Shown piece after piece: positions 1-7,363 of a stretch of 64,000 nt of DNA. A program made the position numbers and the translations under genes. The DNA is from Plantactinospora mayteni (GTDB lineage: Bacteria > Actinomycetota > Actinomycetes > Mycobacteriales > Micromonosporaceae), in the NCBI RefSeq assembly GCF_016862935.1, contig NZ_BONX01000039.1:27234-91233 (forward strand), read 5' to 3'. The notes below the pieces were generated by a model. That model searched no databases, was not told where the DNA came from, and saw nothing but the letters and a program-made list of their open reading frames with translations. How positions within the stretch are numbered: position 1 is the first letter of the stretch; the number at the start of each line of letters is the position of its first letter.

Positions 1-978
1 GACCGCCGGGGGCTGCTCCGGACCGCCGCCGTCGGCGCCGCAGCGACCGGGCTCGCCGCCACGGTGGCACCGGGACTCGCCACACCCGCCGTCGCGGCGC
101 ACGGGTCGGCTCCGGCCGGCCGCACCAGGTCGCGGGGCACCGGCGCCGCCGCGACGTTCCGCTGGTTCGGTACGGCCGGCTGGCGGATCGACATCGGCAC
201 CCGGACGGTACTGGTCGATCCGTACCTGAGTCGTTACCGGACCGGACTGTTCGAGGGCGGGATGAACCTGGCCACCCCGCTGACCGTCGCCACCTCCATC
301 GTGGACGAACACGTGGGCCGGCCCGAGACGGTACTGGTCACCCACTCGCACTGGGACCACTTCAACGACGTACCGCACATCGCGACGACGAGCGGGGCGC
401 GGGTGCTCGGCACCATGACGACGTACCAGCTCGGGCTGGCCGCCGGCATCCCCGCCGGGCAGCTGGGACTGGTCAAGGGTGGCGAGGTGCTCGACTTCGG
501 CGACTACACGGTCGAGGTGGTCGCCTCGCTGCACAGCCGGAACGCGGCGTACTCGATCGGCATCCCCGGGCTGCGGCTGAGCCAGCCGCCGAAGCCCGCC
601 ACCGTCGGTGACCTGCCGGAGGGCGACACCCTCGCCTTCCAGGTCACCGTCAAGGACGGCCCGGCGGTCTTCTTCATGGGCGCCAGCGACTTCGTGGAAC
701 GCAACGTGTCCGGCCTGCGGCCCGACGTCGCGATGATCGCGATGGCCGCCAGCACCTCCACGCACGAGTACCTGCCCCGGTTGCTGGCGGCGCTGGACTA
801 TCCGGAGATCGTGGTGCCGGTGCACTGGGACAACTTCGAGACCGAGCTGCGGAATCCACCGCCGATCGCGCCGGCCGACCGGCCGAGGCTGGAGGCGATG
901 ATCACGGCGATCCGGCGGGCGGCCCCGAGGAGCCGGATCGTCGTACCGGAATACCTGACCGGCTACACCTTCGGCTGA
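1..978 (+). CDS. MBL-fold metal-dependent hydrolase, Tat-exported, 5' end outside window
   Basis: The frame is open from base 1, so the true start lies upstream. The first codons read DRRGLLR followed by an Ala-rich hydrophobic stretch ending near AVAAHG, which looks like a twin-arginine (Tat) signal peptide. The GTG at 64 falls inside this signal and is not the start. A metallo-beta-lactamase fold follows: strands around FGTAGWRIDI and LVDPYL, the metal-binding HSHWDHFND motif near bases 342-368, and a late VPVHWDNF motif. The pattern resembles UlaG/RomA-like lactonases and hydrolases. Its substrate cannot be told from sequence. The family is clear; the exported location is inferred. Confidence 0.85.
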   Translation, partial: DRRGLLRTAAVGAAATGLAATVAPGLATPAVAAHGSAPAGRTRSRGTGAAATFRWFGTAGWRIDIGTRTVLVDPYLSRYRTGLFEGGMNLATPLTVATSIVDEHVGRPETVLVTHSHWDHFNDVPHIATTSGARVLGTMTTYQLGLAAGIPAGQLGLVKGGEVLDFGDYTVEVVASLHSRNAAYSIGIPGLRLSQPPKPATVGDLPEGDTLAFQVTVKDGPAVFFMGASDFVERNVSGLRPDVAMIAMAASTSTHEYLPRLLAALDYPEIVVPVHWDNFETELRNPPPIAPADRPRLEAMITAIRRAAPRSRIVVPEYLTGYTFG

Positions 979-1112
979 CCGGCACCGCGGGCACGTGCCC
1001 GTCCGCCCGCGATATCGGGGTTGATATCGTGCCTGCTCAGCGGCTTGCCCGCAGCGCAGCAGGAGTGTGGCGGCGTACTCGACGAGACCCGGCAGGGTCG
1101 GGAAGGCACTGC

Positions 1113-1685
1113 ATGACGATCGGCATCCCGCCGTCCCACCGCAGGCGGATGCGCCGGCTCGGCACCCTGCTCGGCACGGTCGCGCTACTCGCCGGCTGCG
1201 GTACGCCGAGCAGGCCCCCGATCCCGGAGCCGACCCTGACCGCCGATCCGGCGCCGACCGCCGAGTGTCCCGACGGCTTCCTGATCACCGCCGGTGAGGT
1301 GGAACCCGCCCTCGGCCTGCGGGCGCTCGGGATCGAGCTGCGCAACTGCGGCACCGCTCCATACCGCCTCGACGGCTATCCCGTGGTGCGGGTACTGGAC
1401 CAGGAGCGGCGGGCGCTCGACGTCACGGTCGGCAACGGGTCGGCGCCGGTGAGTAGCCCGGACAGCTACGACGTGCCACCCCGGCCGGTGGTGCTGGGGC
1501 CCGGCGAGTCGGCGCGGGCGCGGGTGCTCTGGCGGAACACCGTCACCGAGTCGGCCGAGCCGGCCGGGGACGCGAGCTACCTGGAGATCGCTCCCGCGCC
1601 CGGCGCACCGGTCCAGCTCGTCGCCCCGCGCGGCGGGATCGACCTCGGCACCACCGGCCGGCTCGCGGTGAACGTCTGGCAGTAA
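1113..1685 (+). CDS. DUF4232-domain lipoprotein
   Basis: A 190-residue protein that begins with a basic segment, a hydrophobic stretch and a lipobox (LLAGC, Cys near residue 29), so it is probably a lipid-anchored cell-surface protein. The Pro/Thr-rich linker is followed by a DUF4232-like beta domain, with two further Cys in GFLITAGE-type and LRNCGTAPY segments that could form a disulfide. ATG 1113 is preferred over the GTG at 1029 because GGAAGG lies 6-7 bases upstream and because the lipoprotein signal then sits at the N-terminus. DUF4232 proteins have no defined function. It converges on the chitinase gene across a strong hairpin. Confidence 0.8.
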   Translation: MTIGIPPSHRRRMRRLGTLLGTVALLAGCGTPSRPPIPEPTLTADPAPTAECPDGFLITAGEVEPALGLRALGIELRNCGTAPYRLDGYPVVRVLDQERRALDVTVGNGSAPVSSPDSYDVPPRPVVLGPGESARARVLWRNTVTESAEPAGDASYLEIAPAPGAPVQLVAPRGGIDLGTTGRLAVNVWQ

Positions 1686-1698
1686 GACCCGCTCGACA

Positions 1699-1737
1699 GC
1701 ATCCGGCCCGGCCGCTCGCGGCGACCGGGCCGGATGC
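1699..1737. terminator. Bidirectional stem-loop terminator
   Basis: Perfect 13-bp arms (GCATCCGGCCCGG at 1699-1711 and its complement at 1725-1737) enclose a 13-base loop, between the convergent DUF4232 and chitinase genes. There is no T tract, as is common for actinobacterial terminators. Its position just after both stop codons suggests it serves both strands. Confidence 0.75.
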
Positions 1738-1747
1738 GGTGCCGGGA

Positions 1748-3169
1748 TCAGGCCGGAAGTCGCCATACCTGGTTGGCGCCGCCGAAGCAGTCCCAGATCT
1801 GTAGCCGGGTGCCGTCGGCCGAACTGTTGTCGGTGGCGTCCAGGCACTTGTTCGACGCGGGGTTGCGCAGGGTGCCGTTGCCCTGCGCCTGCCAGACCTG
1901 CGCACCGGTGCCGTTGCAGTCGTAGAGCTGCACCTTGGCGCCGTTGGTGGTCGCGGCGGCGGTGACGTCGGCGCACTTGCCGAGCGCCCGCAGGGTGCCG
2001 TCGGTACCGACCGTCCAGCGCTGGGCGTTGCTGCCGTTGCAGGTGTAGAGCTGGATCGCCGTGCCGTTCGCGGTGGAGGCCGCCGCGACATCGACGCACT
2101 TGCCGCCGATGCCGGTGATCTGGCCGGTCCGGCCGCCCGGCGGCGGGGTACCGCCGCCCATCACCGTGTCGTAGATGGCGCTGACCAGCGAAGTCGCGTT
2201 GTTGGTGTCCTGGGACAGCTCCCAGTTCATCATCCCGCCGGCGTTGGCCATCGCCCACTGGGTCTTGCGCTTCACCGTCGGTACGCCGTTGTAGCACTGC
2301 TGCGCCCCGCCGGCGGTGGTGCAGTCCCGGTTGGCGTTGGCCGGGTCCATCGCGACCAGCGCGGAGTAGGTGTAGTAGCCGGGCCGGCTGTAGAACGGCA
2401 CGCCGAGCACCGCCTTGCTGGCCGGCAGGCCGCGCGACTTCCAGCCGTTCACGGCGTTGATCGACCAGTCGTAGTTGGCGTGCGGGCTGCCGCCGTCGTA
2501 CGCCATGATGTTCAGCCAGTCGACGTAGCCGAAGACGGCCGGCTGCACCCCGTTGACGGTACCGCCCTCGGAGACCACGGCGGCGGTGAGCAGCTTGCCC
2601 CGGCTGCGGAGTTCCCCGCTGAGCTGCTGCATCAGCGCGGTGAAGTTGTTCGCCGAGGTGCCGGGGTCCGGGTACTCCCAGTCCATGTCGACACCGTCCA
2701 GGTTGTACTGCGTCACGAAGCTGATCACGCTGTTCACGAACGTGGTCCGGCTGGAGGCGTTGCCGGCCAGCGCCTCGAAGGCGGAGTCGTCGCCGTTGTT
2801 CCAGCCGCCGATCGCGATCGACACCTTGACGTTGCTGCCGTGCGCCCGCGACACCAGCGAGGAGAGCTTGCTCGGGTTCTCCACGGCCCGCAACGTGCCG
2901 TTCGCGTTCGGCAGTACGAACGCGTAGTTGATGTGGGTCAGCTTGCTGTACTGGATGGCGTTGACGTCGCCGGCCCAGCTCGGCATGTAGCCGACGCTCT
3001 TGAAGTTGTTGGGCAGTACGACTGCCTCGGCGGGGGAGAGCGGCGCGAGCGCGATTGCCGTCCCGGTCGCGGCGGTGGCCAGCGCGAGTGCTCCGGTGAA
3101 CAACCTGGACCGGATGCCGGGTCGGCGTCCCGGCGGGCGGACCCGCTCGGCGCTCATCGTAGGTGACAT
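1748..3169 (-). CDS. Secreted GH18 chitinase with C-terminal ricin-type (CBM13) lectin domain
   Basis: Hydrolyses beta-1,4 linkages in chitin outside the cell. The N-terminus is a long signal peptide with twin arginines (RRPGIRSRLF, hydrophobic run, cleavage near SPAEA). The GH18 barrel covers about residues 50-340 and contains the catalytic DGVDMDWEYP motif (DxxDxDxE). After a short Gly/Pro linker comes a ricin-B trefoil with three QxW-type repeats (QRW, QVW, QVW), a carbohydrate-binding module. ATG 3169 is chosen because AGAAGGGA lies just upstream and the signal peptide then starts cleanly; the earlier frame to 3310 is not signal-like. A 19-bp near-palindrome 115 bp upstream is a candidate operator. 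Confidence 0.92.
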   Translation of the reverse strand: MSPTMSAERVRPPGRRPGIRSRLFTGALALATAATGTAIALAPLSPAEAVVLPNNFKSVGYMPSWAGDVNAIQYSKLTHINYAFVLPNANGTLRAVENPSKLSSLVSRAHGSNVKVSIAIGGWNNGDDSAFEALAGNASSRTTFVNSVISFVTQYNLDGVDMDWEYPDPGTSANNFTALMQQLSGELRSRGKLLTAAVVSEGGTVNGVQPAVFGYVDWLNIMAYDGGSPHANYDWSINAVNGWKSRGLPASKAVLGVPFYSRPGYYTYSALVAMDPANANRDCTTAGGAQQCYNGVPTVKRKTQWAMANAGGMMNWELSQDTNNATSLVSAIYDTVMGGGTPPPGGRTGQITGIGGKCVDVAAASTANGTAIQLYTCNGSNAQRWTVGTDGTLRALGKCADVTAAATTNGAKVQLYDCNGTGAQVWQAQGNGTLRNPASNKCLDATDNSSADGTRLQIWDCFGGANQVWRLPA

Positions 3170-3518
3170 CGACGTTCCCTTCTGTCGCAGGCACCTCAGC
3201 GGCTCGATCCCACCTGGTGGGGGTGGGGGTCGCCGCGGCACCGGCGCGGCGGATCGGGATCGATGTTGCTGAGTTGCTGAAACATTAGGAAAGTTAACTA
3301 ATAATGTCAATGCAATCCGTTCCGGCCGCCGCGATGCGGGCCGAACAGGTGCAGTTGGCGCTAGCCCGGCGGCGAATCCCTCCCGCGCCGCCTGTCGAGC
3401 CGGGTGCCTGGACGGGGCAGCCCGCCGTCGCCGGTGGAGGGCGCATCGGCGGGGCAGCTCGACAGTGTGCGTAACGGGAGTTCGGCGCCGGGGCGGGACG
3501 CCGGGGCCGGGTGCCGGG
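3170..3518. other. Intergenic region upstream of chitinase
   Basis: 349 bases without a supported gene. The part near 3280-3315 is clearly AT-richer than its surroundings and holds the palindrome listed separately; it is the likely chitinase promoter region. The part 3320-3518 is GC-rich with no convincing ORF, hairpin or RNA gene. Confidence 0.5.
3284..3302. promoter_or_regulatory. Candidate operator upstream of chitinase (imperfect palindrome)
   Basis: ATTAGGAAAGTTAACTAAT is a 19-bp imperfect inverted repeat with perfect 5-bp ends (ATTAG/CTAAT) and 7 of 9 positions paired. It lies in an AT-rich patch 115 bp before the chitinase start, where a repressor could block transcription. The bound regulator is unknown; the assignment is inference from symmetry and position. 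Confidence 0.45.
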
Positions 3519-4103
3519 TCAGCGCGGGCGGAGGCCGTCGAGCAGCAGGTCGCAGACGGCGTCGAGTTGCCGCTCGATGTCCGGATCGGCCCACTGGGCG
3601 CAGTGCGTCGGGTCGTGGAACCGTACGGTCGCGTGCAGCACCGCCCGGGCGGCCCGGGGCACGTCGCCGACGGCGAAGTCGCCGTCGGCGACCCCGTCCG
3701 CGATGATCCGGGAGAGCTGCCCGACCAGCCCGTCCAGCGACGCGGCGATCACCGTACTGGCCTCGCCGACCAGCACGATGTAGGTGGCGAAGAGTTCCGG
3801 GTCGTCGAGCGCGGTCGCGCGCTTGGTGCCGTGCAGCGTGTGCAGCCAGGACCGCAGCCGCTCCGGCGCCGGCGCCGGACCCGATGTCACCGCCGGCAGG
3901 TCCGCGTGCACCCGGTCCAGCCAGCGGTCGGCGACCGCCTCGCGCAACGCGGTCTTGCTGGCGAAATGCCGGTAGACGCTGCCGTGGCTCACCCCCAGGG
4001 CCCGGGCGACGTCCACCACGGTCGCCTTGGCCGGGCCGAAGCGGCGGAGGACCTCCTCCGCCGCCTCGAGGATCCGTTCCGGGGTCAGCGTCGAGTCGGC
4101 CAT
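3519..4103 (-). CDS. TetR/AcrR-family transcriptional regulator
   Basis: A 194-residue TetR-type repressor. The N-terminal helix-turn-helix is clear (ERILEAAEEVLRRFG, then ALGVSHGSVYRHF around residues 36-48). The C-terminal ligand-binding part is all helical and ends PRAARAVLHATVRFHDP, typical of TetR members with a long C-terminal domain. It starts about 10 bases after the aldo/keto reductase stop codon and is probably co-transcribed with it. A GTG two codons earlier (4109) is an alternative start. The inverted repeat at 5186-5213, overlapping the promoter of this two-gene operon, is its most likely binding site. Confidence 0.88.
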   Translation of the reverse strand: MADSTLTPERILEAAEEVLRRFGPAKATVVDVARALGVSHGSVYRHFASKTALREAVADRWLDRVHADLPAVTSGPAPAPERLRSWLHTLHGTKRATALDDPELFATYIVLVGEASTVIAASLDGLVGQLSRIIADGVADGDFAVGDVPRAARAVLHATVRFHDPTHCAQWADPDIERQLDAVCDLLLDGLRPR

Positions 4104-4113
4104 GGGCACTATT

Positions 4114-5109
4114 TCACCGTTCGCTGTCCAGGTGCTCCATCGCGGGGGCGGCGTAGCGGGCGCCGGCGGCGGACCCGACCGGTACGGCGCGCTCGATCGC
4201 GGCCAGGTCGTCGGCGTCGAGCTTCAGGTCGAGCGCCCCGAGCGACTCGGCCAGCCGGTCCCGGCGCCTGGCCCCGATCAGCGGCACGATGTCCGTACCC
4301 CGGCTGAGCACCCAGGCGATGGCCACCTGCGAGACGGTAGCCCCGCGCGCCTGCGCGACCTCGCGCAGCGCGTCGACCAGCAGCAGGTTCGCCTGGAGGT
4401 TGTCGCCGGTGAACCGGGGGCTGAACGAGCGGAAGTCGCCGGGGGAGAGCTGACGGTCGGCGGTCCAGTGCCCGCTGAGCAGCCCTCGGGACAGCACCCC
4501 GTACGCCGTCACGCCGATGCCCAGCTCGCGACAGGTGGGCAGGATCTCCGCCTCGACGGTCCGGGACAGCAGCGAGTACTCGATCTGTAGGTCGGCGATC
4601 GGATGTACGGCCTGCGCCCGGCGGATCGTCGCCGCGCCGACCTCGGAGAGGCCGACGTGCCGTACCCGGCCGGCGGTCACCTGCTCGGCGATCGCGCCCA
4701 CCGTCTCCTCGATCGGCACCGCCGGGTCGAGCCGGGCGATCCGGTACACGTCGACGTGGTCGGTGCCGAGCCGGCGCAGCGAGTACGCGAGGAAGTTCCG
4801 TACCGCCTGGGGGCGGCCGTCGATGCCGTCCCAGCCGCCTTCCGGGTCGCGGAGCCCGCCGAACTTGACGCTGATCGCGACCTGGTCGCGGCTGCGCTCG
4901 CGCAGCGCGCGGCCGAGCAGCATCTCGTTGTGCCCGGCCCCGTAGAAGTCGCCGGTGTCCAGCAGCGTGACCCCGGCGTCCAGGGCCGCGTGGATCGTCG
5001 CGACGCTCTCCGTCTCGTCGGCGGGCCCGTAGAGGTCGGACATCCCCATCGTGCCGAGGCCGAGGGCGGAGACGGTGGGACCGTTGCTGCCGAGTGTCCG
5101 GTTCTCCAT
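4114..5109 (-). CDS. Aldo/keto reductase with Ala in place of the catalytic His
   Basis: A 331-residue NADPH-dependent (beta/alpha)8 oxidoreductase. The N-terminal GLGTMGMS, the DTGDFYGAGHNE segment carrying catalytic Asp and Tyr, the ISVKFGG Lys and the C-terminal PLIGARRRDRL cofactor motif all match the AKR family. The fourth catalytic residue, usually His in a LYYxHRxDP motif, is Ala here (VYRIARLDP). Some aldo/keto reductases related to YajO/YakC share such a change, so activity may be restricted rather than lost. AGGAGC precedes ATG 5109. First gene of an operon with the TetR gene; substrate unknown. Confidence 0.88.
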   Translation of the reverse strand: MENRTLGSNGPTVSALGLGTMGMSDLYGPADETESVATIHAALDAGVTLLDTGDFYGAGHNEMLLGRALRERSRDQVAISVKFGGLRDPEGGWDGIDGRPQAVRNFLAYSLRRLGTDHVDVYRIARLDPAVPIEETVGAIAEQVTAGRVRHVGLSEVGAATIRRAQAVHPIADLQIEYSLLSRTVEAEILPTCRELGIGVTAYGVLSRGLLSGHWTADRQLSPGDFRSFSPRFTGDNLQANLLLVDALREVAQARGATVSQVAIAWVLSRGTDIVPLIGARRRDRLAESLGALDLKLDADDLAAIERAVPVGSAAGARYAAPAMEHLDSER

Positions 5110-5172
5110 GTTCTGCTCCTGTTCGTGGGTGCCGGCCGCTGCTCCGGCGGACCGGATGCCGGCGCTTCGGCA

Positions 5173-5201
5173 AGTATGGACTAACGGCTGACAGAATTCA
5201 A
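5173..5201 (-). promoter_or_regulatory. Probable promoter of the aldo/keto reductase-TetR operon
   Basis: On the minus strand, TTGAAT (5196-5201) and CATACT (5173-5178) are separated by 17 bases, a good match to the vegetative -35/-10 pattern. It would give a leader of roughly 55-60 bases before the ATG at 5109. The -35 element lies inside the spacer of the inverted repeat at 5186-5213. Confidence 0.5.
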
Positions 5202-5213
5202 AATGTGTCAGCC
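5186..5213. promoter_or_regulatory. Inverted repeat, candidate TetR operator
   Basis: Perfect 8-bp arms GGCTGACA (5186-5193) and TGTCAGCC (5206-5213) are separated by 12 AT-rich bases. The repeat covers the -35 box of the promoter for the aldo/keto reductase-TetR operon, so binding would block RNA polymerase. TetR-type autorepression is the simplest reading. Confidence 0.55.
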
Positions 5214-5311
5214 CAACTGTTCGAGGTCCCCGCGCCGACGAGCCGGTTATCGGTCCCGGCCAGGGGTAGGAGAACCAGGGTGGGGAGTACCCCTTCGGTC
5301 AGGAGGAAGCC

Positions 5312-5629
5312 ATGAAGACCACCTGGAAGCCCGTCGACCAGCACGGGGTGATCAGCAGCAAGCAGTCCCGCGAGCTGCCGGACAGCGCGTTCGCCTTCCC
5401 CGGCAAGCGCAAGGAGCCGCTCACCGACGCGTCGCACGTCCGCAACGCCATCGCCCGGTTCGACCAGACGCACGACGTCAGCGACGCCGAGCGGGACCAG
5501 GCGTTCGCGAACATCCTCGCGGCGGCCCGGCACTACGACATCAATGTCGCCGAGTCGGACTGGCGGCAACTGGGCAAACTGCCACACACGCCGAACCCGG
5601 CACACGGCGGACGTACGTCACGCGGTTGA
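5312..5629 (+). CDS. Small conserved protein, DUF6582-like
   Basis: A 105-residue soluble protein with segments LPDSAFAFPGKRKEPLTDASHV and RNAIARFDQ, then a helical stretch ending LGKLPHTPNP. I recognise this layout from short actinobacterial and phage proteins grouped as DUF6582, for which no function is established. ATG 5312 has a strong AGGAGGAA site. It is divergent from the aldo/keto reductase. Its last bases and stop codon overlap the first unit of a 35-bp tandem repeat, so the C-terminal residues RTSRG may be a recent addition. Confidence 0.75.
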   Translation: MKTTWKPVDQHGVISSKQSRELPDSAFAFPGKRKEPLTDASHVRNAIARFDQTHDVSDAERDQAFANILAAARHYDINVAESDWRQLGKLPHTPNPAHGGRTSRG

Positions 5630-5724
5630 GCGGTGCCGAGCCCGACTCCGAACCACGCGGTTGAGCAGGCGCCGGGTCCGACCCCGAACCACGCGGTTGA
5701 GCGGGGCCGCGCCCGAATCCGAAC
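5619..5724. repeat. Three tandem copies of a 35-36 bp repeat
   Basis: Units at 5619-5653, 5654-5689 and 5690-5724 each begin CACGCGGTTGAGC and end CCGAAC, with the middle diverging. The first unit covers the stop codon of the upstream small gene. The units are directly adjacent with no spacers, so this is not a CRISPR array. It is a degenerate minisatellite of unknown role. Confidence 0.85.
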
Positions 5725-5766
5725 CGTGGACGGGGGCCGGCAGCGGGTCCCGGCGTCCGGATGCGG

Positions 5767-6528
5767 TCAGGCTGCCCGGTGATGGGTACTGGCCTGGGCC
5801 GTTCCGGGCCGGGCCCGGACCAGCCGTAGCCGCGGCGGCGCGGGTGCCGGCTCCTCCTCGAACGTCGCCCGCCAGCCCGGCCCGGTCCGCTGCCCGTGCC
5901 GGTACGGCGGCTCGCCCGACTCGATCGTCGGGCGGGACAGGCCGAGGATGAGCAGATAGCCGGCGAGGATCAGCCCGTGACTGAGGATTCGGTTGAGATC
6001 CACCCGGCCGGCGATCGCGTCGTTGACGGAGAGCAGGGTCAGCACGGCGACGAACGCGGTCAGCGTGGGTACCAGACCCAGCGGCCGGGTACGGCGAAGT
6101 GCGATCCAGGCGAATCCGGCCCCGAGTGCGACGTTCCAGGCGGCCGACTCGTGCCACAGGTGGTCCGGCCCGCCGCCGAACACGACCTCGATGCCGTGCA
6201 GGTGACCGGACGAGCCGATGCCGGCGATCTGGGCCGCGCCGAGCAGGAACTGGGCGACGCCCACCACCCCGAGCGCGATCCGGAGCGTACCGGCCAGCCG
6301 GGCCAGCCGACTCGGTCCCGGAACGGCATCGAGGAGCCCGTCGTCGATCTCCATCGGCGGTGGTACGACGCTGGTCCGGGCCAGCCTGTTCAGCGCCGTC
6401 GCGCCGTCGAGCCAGCTTCGGCACTCGGCGCAGGTGGCGAGGTGGCGGTCCACCCCGGCCCGCTCGGCCGGGTGCTCCTCGCCGTCCAGCCGGGCCGACA
6501 GGGCTTCTCGATACTGTTCGCACCGCAC
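5767..6528 (-). CDS. Zinc-finger (zf-HC2) integral membrane protein, probable anti-sigma factor
   Basis: A 253-residue protein. The first 45 residues form an anti-sigma zinc domain (MRCEQYREALSARLDGE, then HLATCAEC, the HxxxCxxC motif). Residues 80-200 contain about five hydrophobic segments, and a Pro/Arg-rich tail is probably cytosolic. It is transcribed divergently from a SigC-like ECF sigma factor with 174 bases between them, so it is the likely membrane-bound regulator of that sigma factor. This pairing is inferred from the domain and position. The start places the zinc motif at the expected N-terminal spot. Confidence 0.82.
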   Translation of the reverse strand: MRCEQYREALSARLDGEEHPAERAGVDRHLATCAECRSWLDGATALNRLARTSVVPPPMEIDDGLLDAVPGPSRLARLAGTLRIALGVVGVAQFLLGAAQIAGIGSSGHLHGIEVVFGGGPDHLWHESAAWNVALGAGFAWIALRRTRPLGLVPTLTAFVAVLTLLSVNDAIAGRVDLNRILSHGLILAGYLLILGLSRPTIESGEPPYRHGQRTGPGWRATFEEEPAPAPPRLRLVRARPGTAQASTHHRAA

Positions 6529-6628
6529 ACTCTCATAGTCGGCCCTGACCGCCCGTCGGTTCCCTCGGGGGTAAGCATTCCGGCGCCGACCCCGCTCGAC
6601 CGGGTGCCGCCGAGCCCTTTCAGCGGCA

Positions 6629-6650
6629 TGATCGCCCCGTTAGGCGATCA
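6629..6650. promoter_or_regulatory. Inverted repeat between sigma factor and zinc-finger gene
   Basis: Perfect 8-bp arms TGATCGCC and GGCGATCA around a 6-base spacer (CCGTTA), midway in the divergent intergenic region. The region also holds two copies of GGGGGTA (6567-6573 and 6661-6667). The symmetry suggests a protein-binding site controlling one or both genes; a transcript hairpin is the alternative. Confidence 0.4.
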
Positions 6651-6702
6651 GATGCCCACCGGGGGTATTCGAGGTGGCCGCCGGTACCGGTAGCTTTGGG
6701 GC

Positions 6703-7284
6703 ATGTCTCCCCCCGGCGTCGACAGCGACGAGATCACCAGGCTGGCACTGGCCGCCAAGGCCGGCGACCGCTCGGCGGCAGCGGCCTTCATCCGGGCGAC
6801 CCAGCACGACGTGCAGCGGTTCGTCTCCCACCTGGTCGGTGCCGGTGAGGCGGAGGATCTCGCCCAGGAGACCTACCTGCGGGCGATGCGCGCGCTGCCG
6901 CGCTTCGCGGCCAGGTCGTCCGCGAAGACGTGGCTGCTCTCGATCGCCCGGCGGGCCTGTGTCGACCACGTCCGGACGGCGATGCGGCGTCCCCGGGTCG
7001 CGTCGCTGCCGGACTGGCAACTCGCCGCCGACGCCGAACTGGCCCGGGGGAGCACCGGCTTCGAGGGCGCCGTGGAGCTGGCCCGGCTGCTGGCGGACCT
7101 GCCGCCGGACCGCCGGGAGGCGTTCGTCGCCACCCAGGTCGCCGGGCTGAGCTACGCCGAGGCGGCCGAGGTCTGCGACTGCCCGGTCGGCACCATCCGG
7201 TCCCGGGTGGCCCGGGCCCGGGAGGACCTGGTCGCGGCGATGCGGGCGGACGGCTCCGGCCGCCGGCTCCGTTCGACGAGCTGA
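6703..7284 (+). CDS. sigC: ECF sigma factor, SigC-like
   Basis: A 193-residue ECF sigma factor with region 2 (FIRATQHDVQRFVSHL, EDLAQETYLRAMRAL, TWLLSIARRACVDHVR) and region 4 (DRREAFVATQVAGLSY, VCDCPVGTIRSRVARAR). The wording of both regions closely follows Mycobacterium tuberculosis SigC, including the short region 2 start ALAAKAGD and the CPVGTIRSRVARAR helix. SigC-type factors direct a small regulon, in mycobacteria linked to copper acquisition. It is divergent from a zinc-finger membrane protein, a probable anti-sigma partner. ATG 6703 has only a weak GGGG ribosome site. Confidence 0.88.
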   Translation: MSPPGVDSDEITRLALAAKAGDRSAAAAFIRATQHDVQRFVSHLVGAGEAEDLAQETYLRAMRALPRFAARSSAKTWLLSIARRACVDHVRTAMRRPRVASLPDWQLAADAELARGSTGFEGAVELARLLADLPPDRREAFVATQVAGLSYAEAAEVCDCPVGTIRSRVARAREDLVAAMRADGSGRRLRSTS

Positions 7285-7363
7285 TCGGGCTGCCCGCGCT
7301 GACTGACCTGATCGGCCCGGCCGCGCCGACCCGCCCACGCGCCGGGCGGCGCCGGCTTCCGGA

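Noticed and set aside
1185..3194. Long 669-codon minus-strand frame over the chitinase gene
   Set aside because: It is rich in Arg, Gly and Ala with no family motifs, and lies over the clear chitinase and lipoprotein genes; a GC-rich shadow frame.
5619..5724. CRISPR-like or attachment-site repeats
   Set aside because: Contiguous 35-bp units with no spacers, integrase or tRNA nearby.
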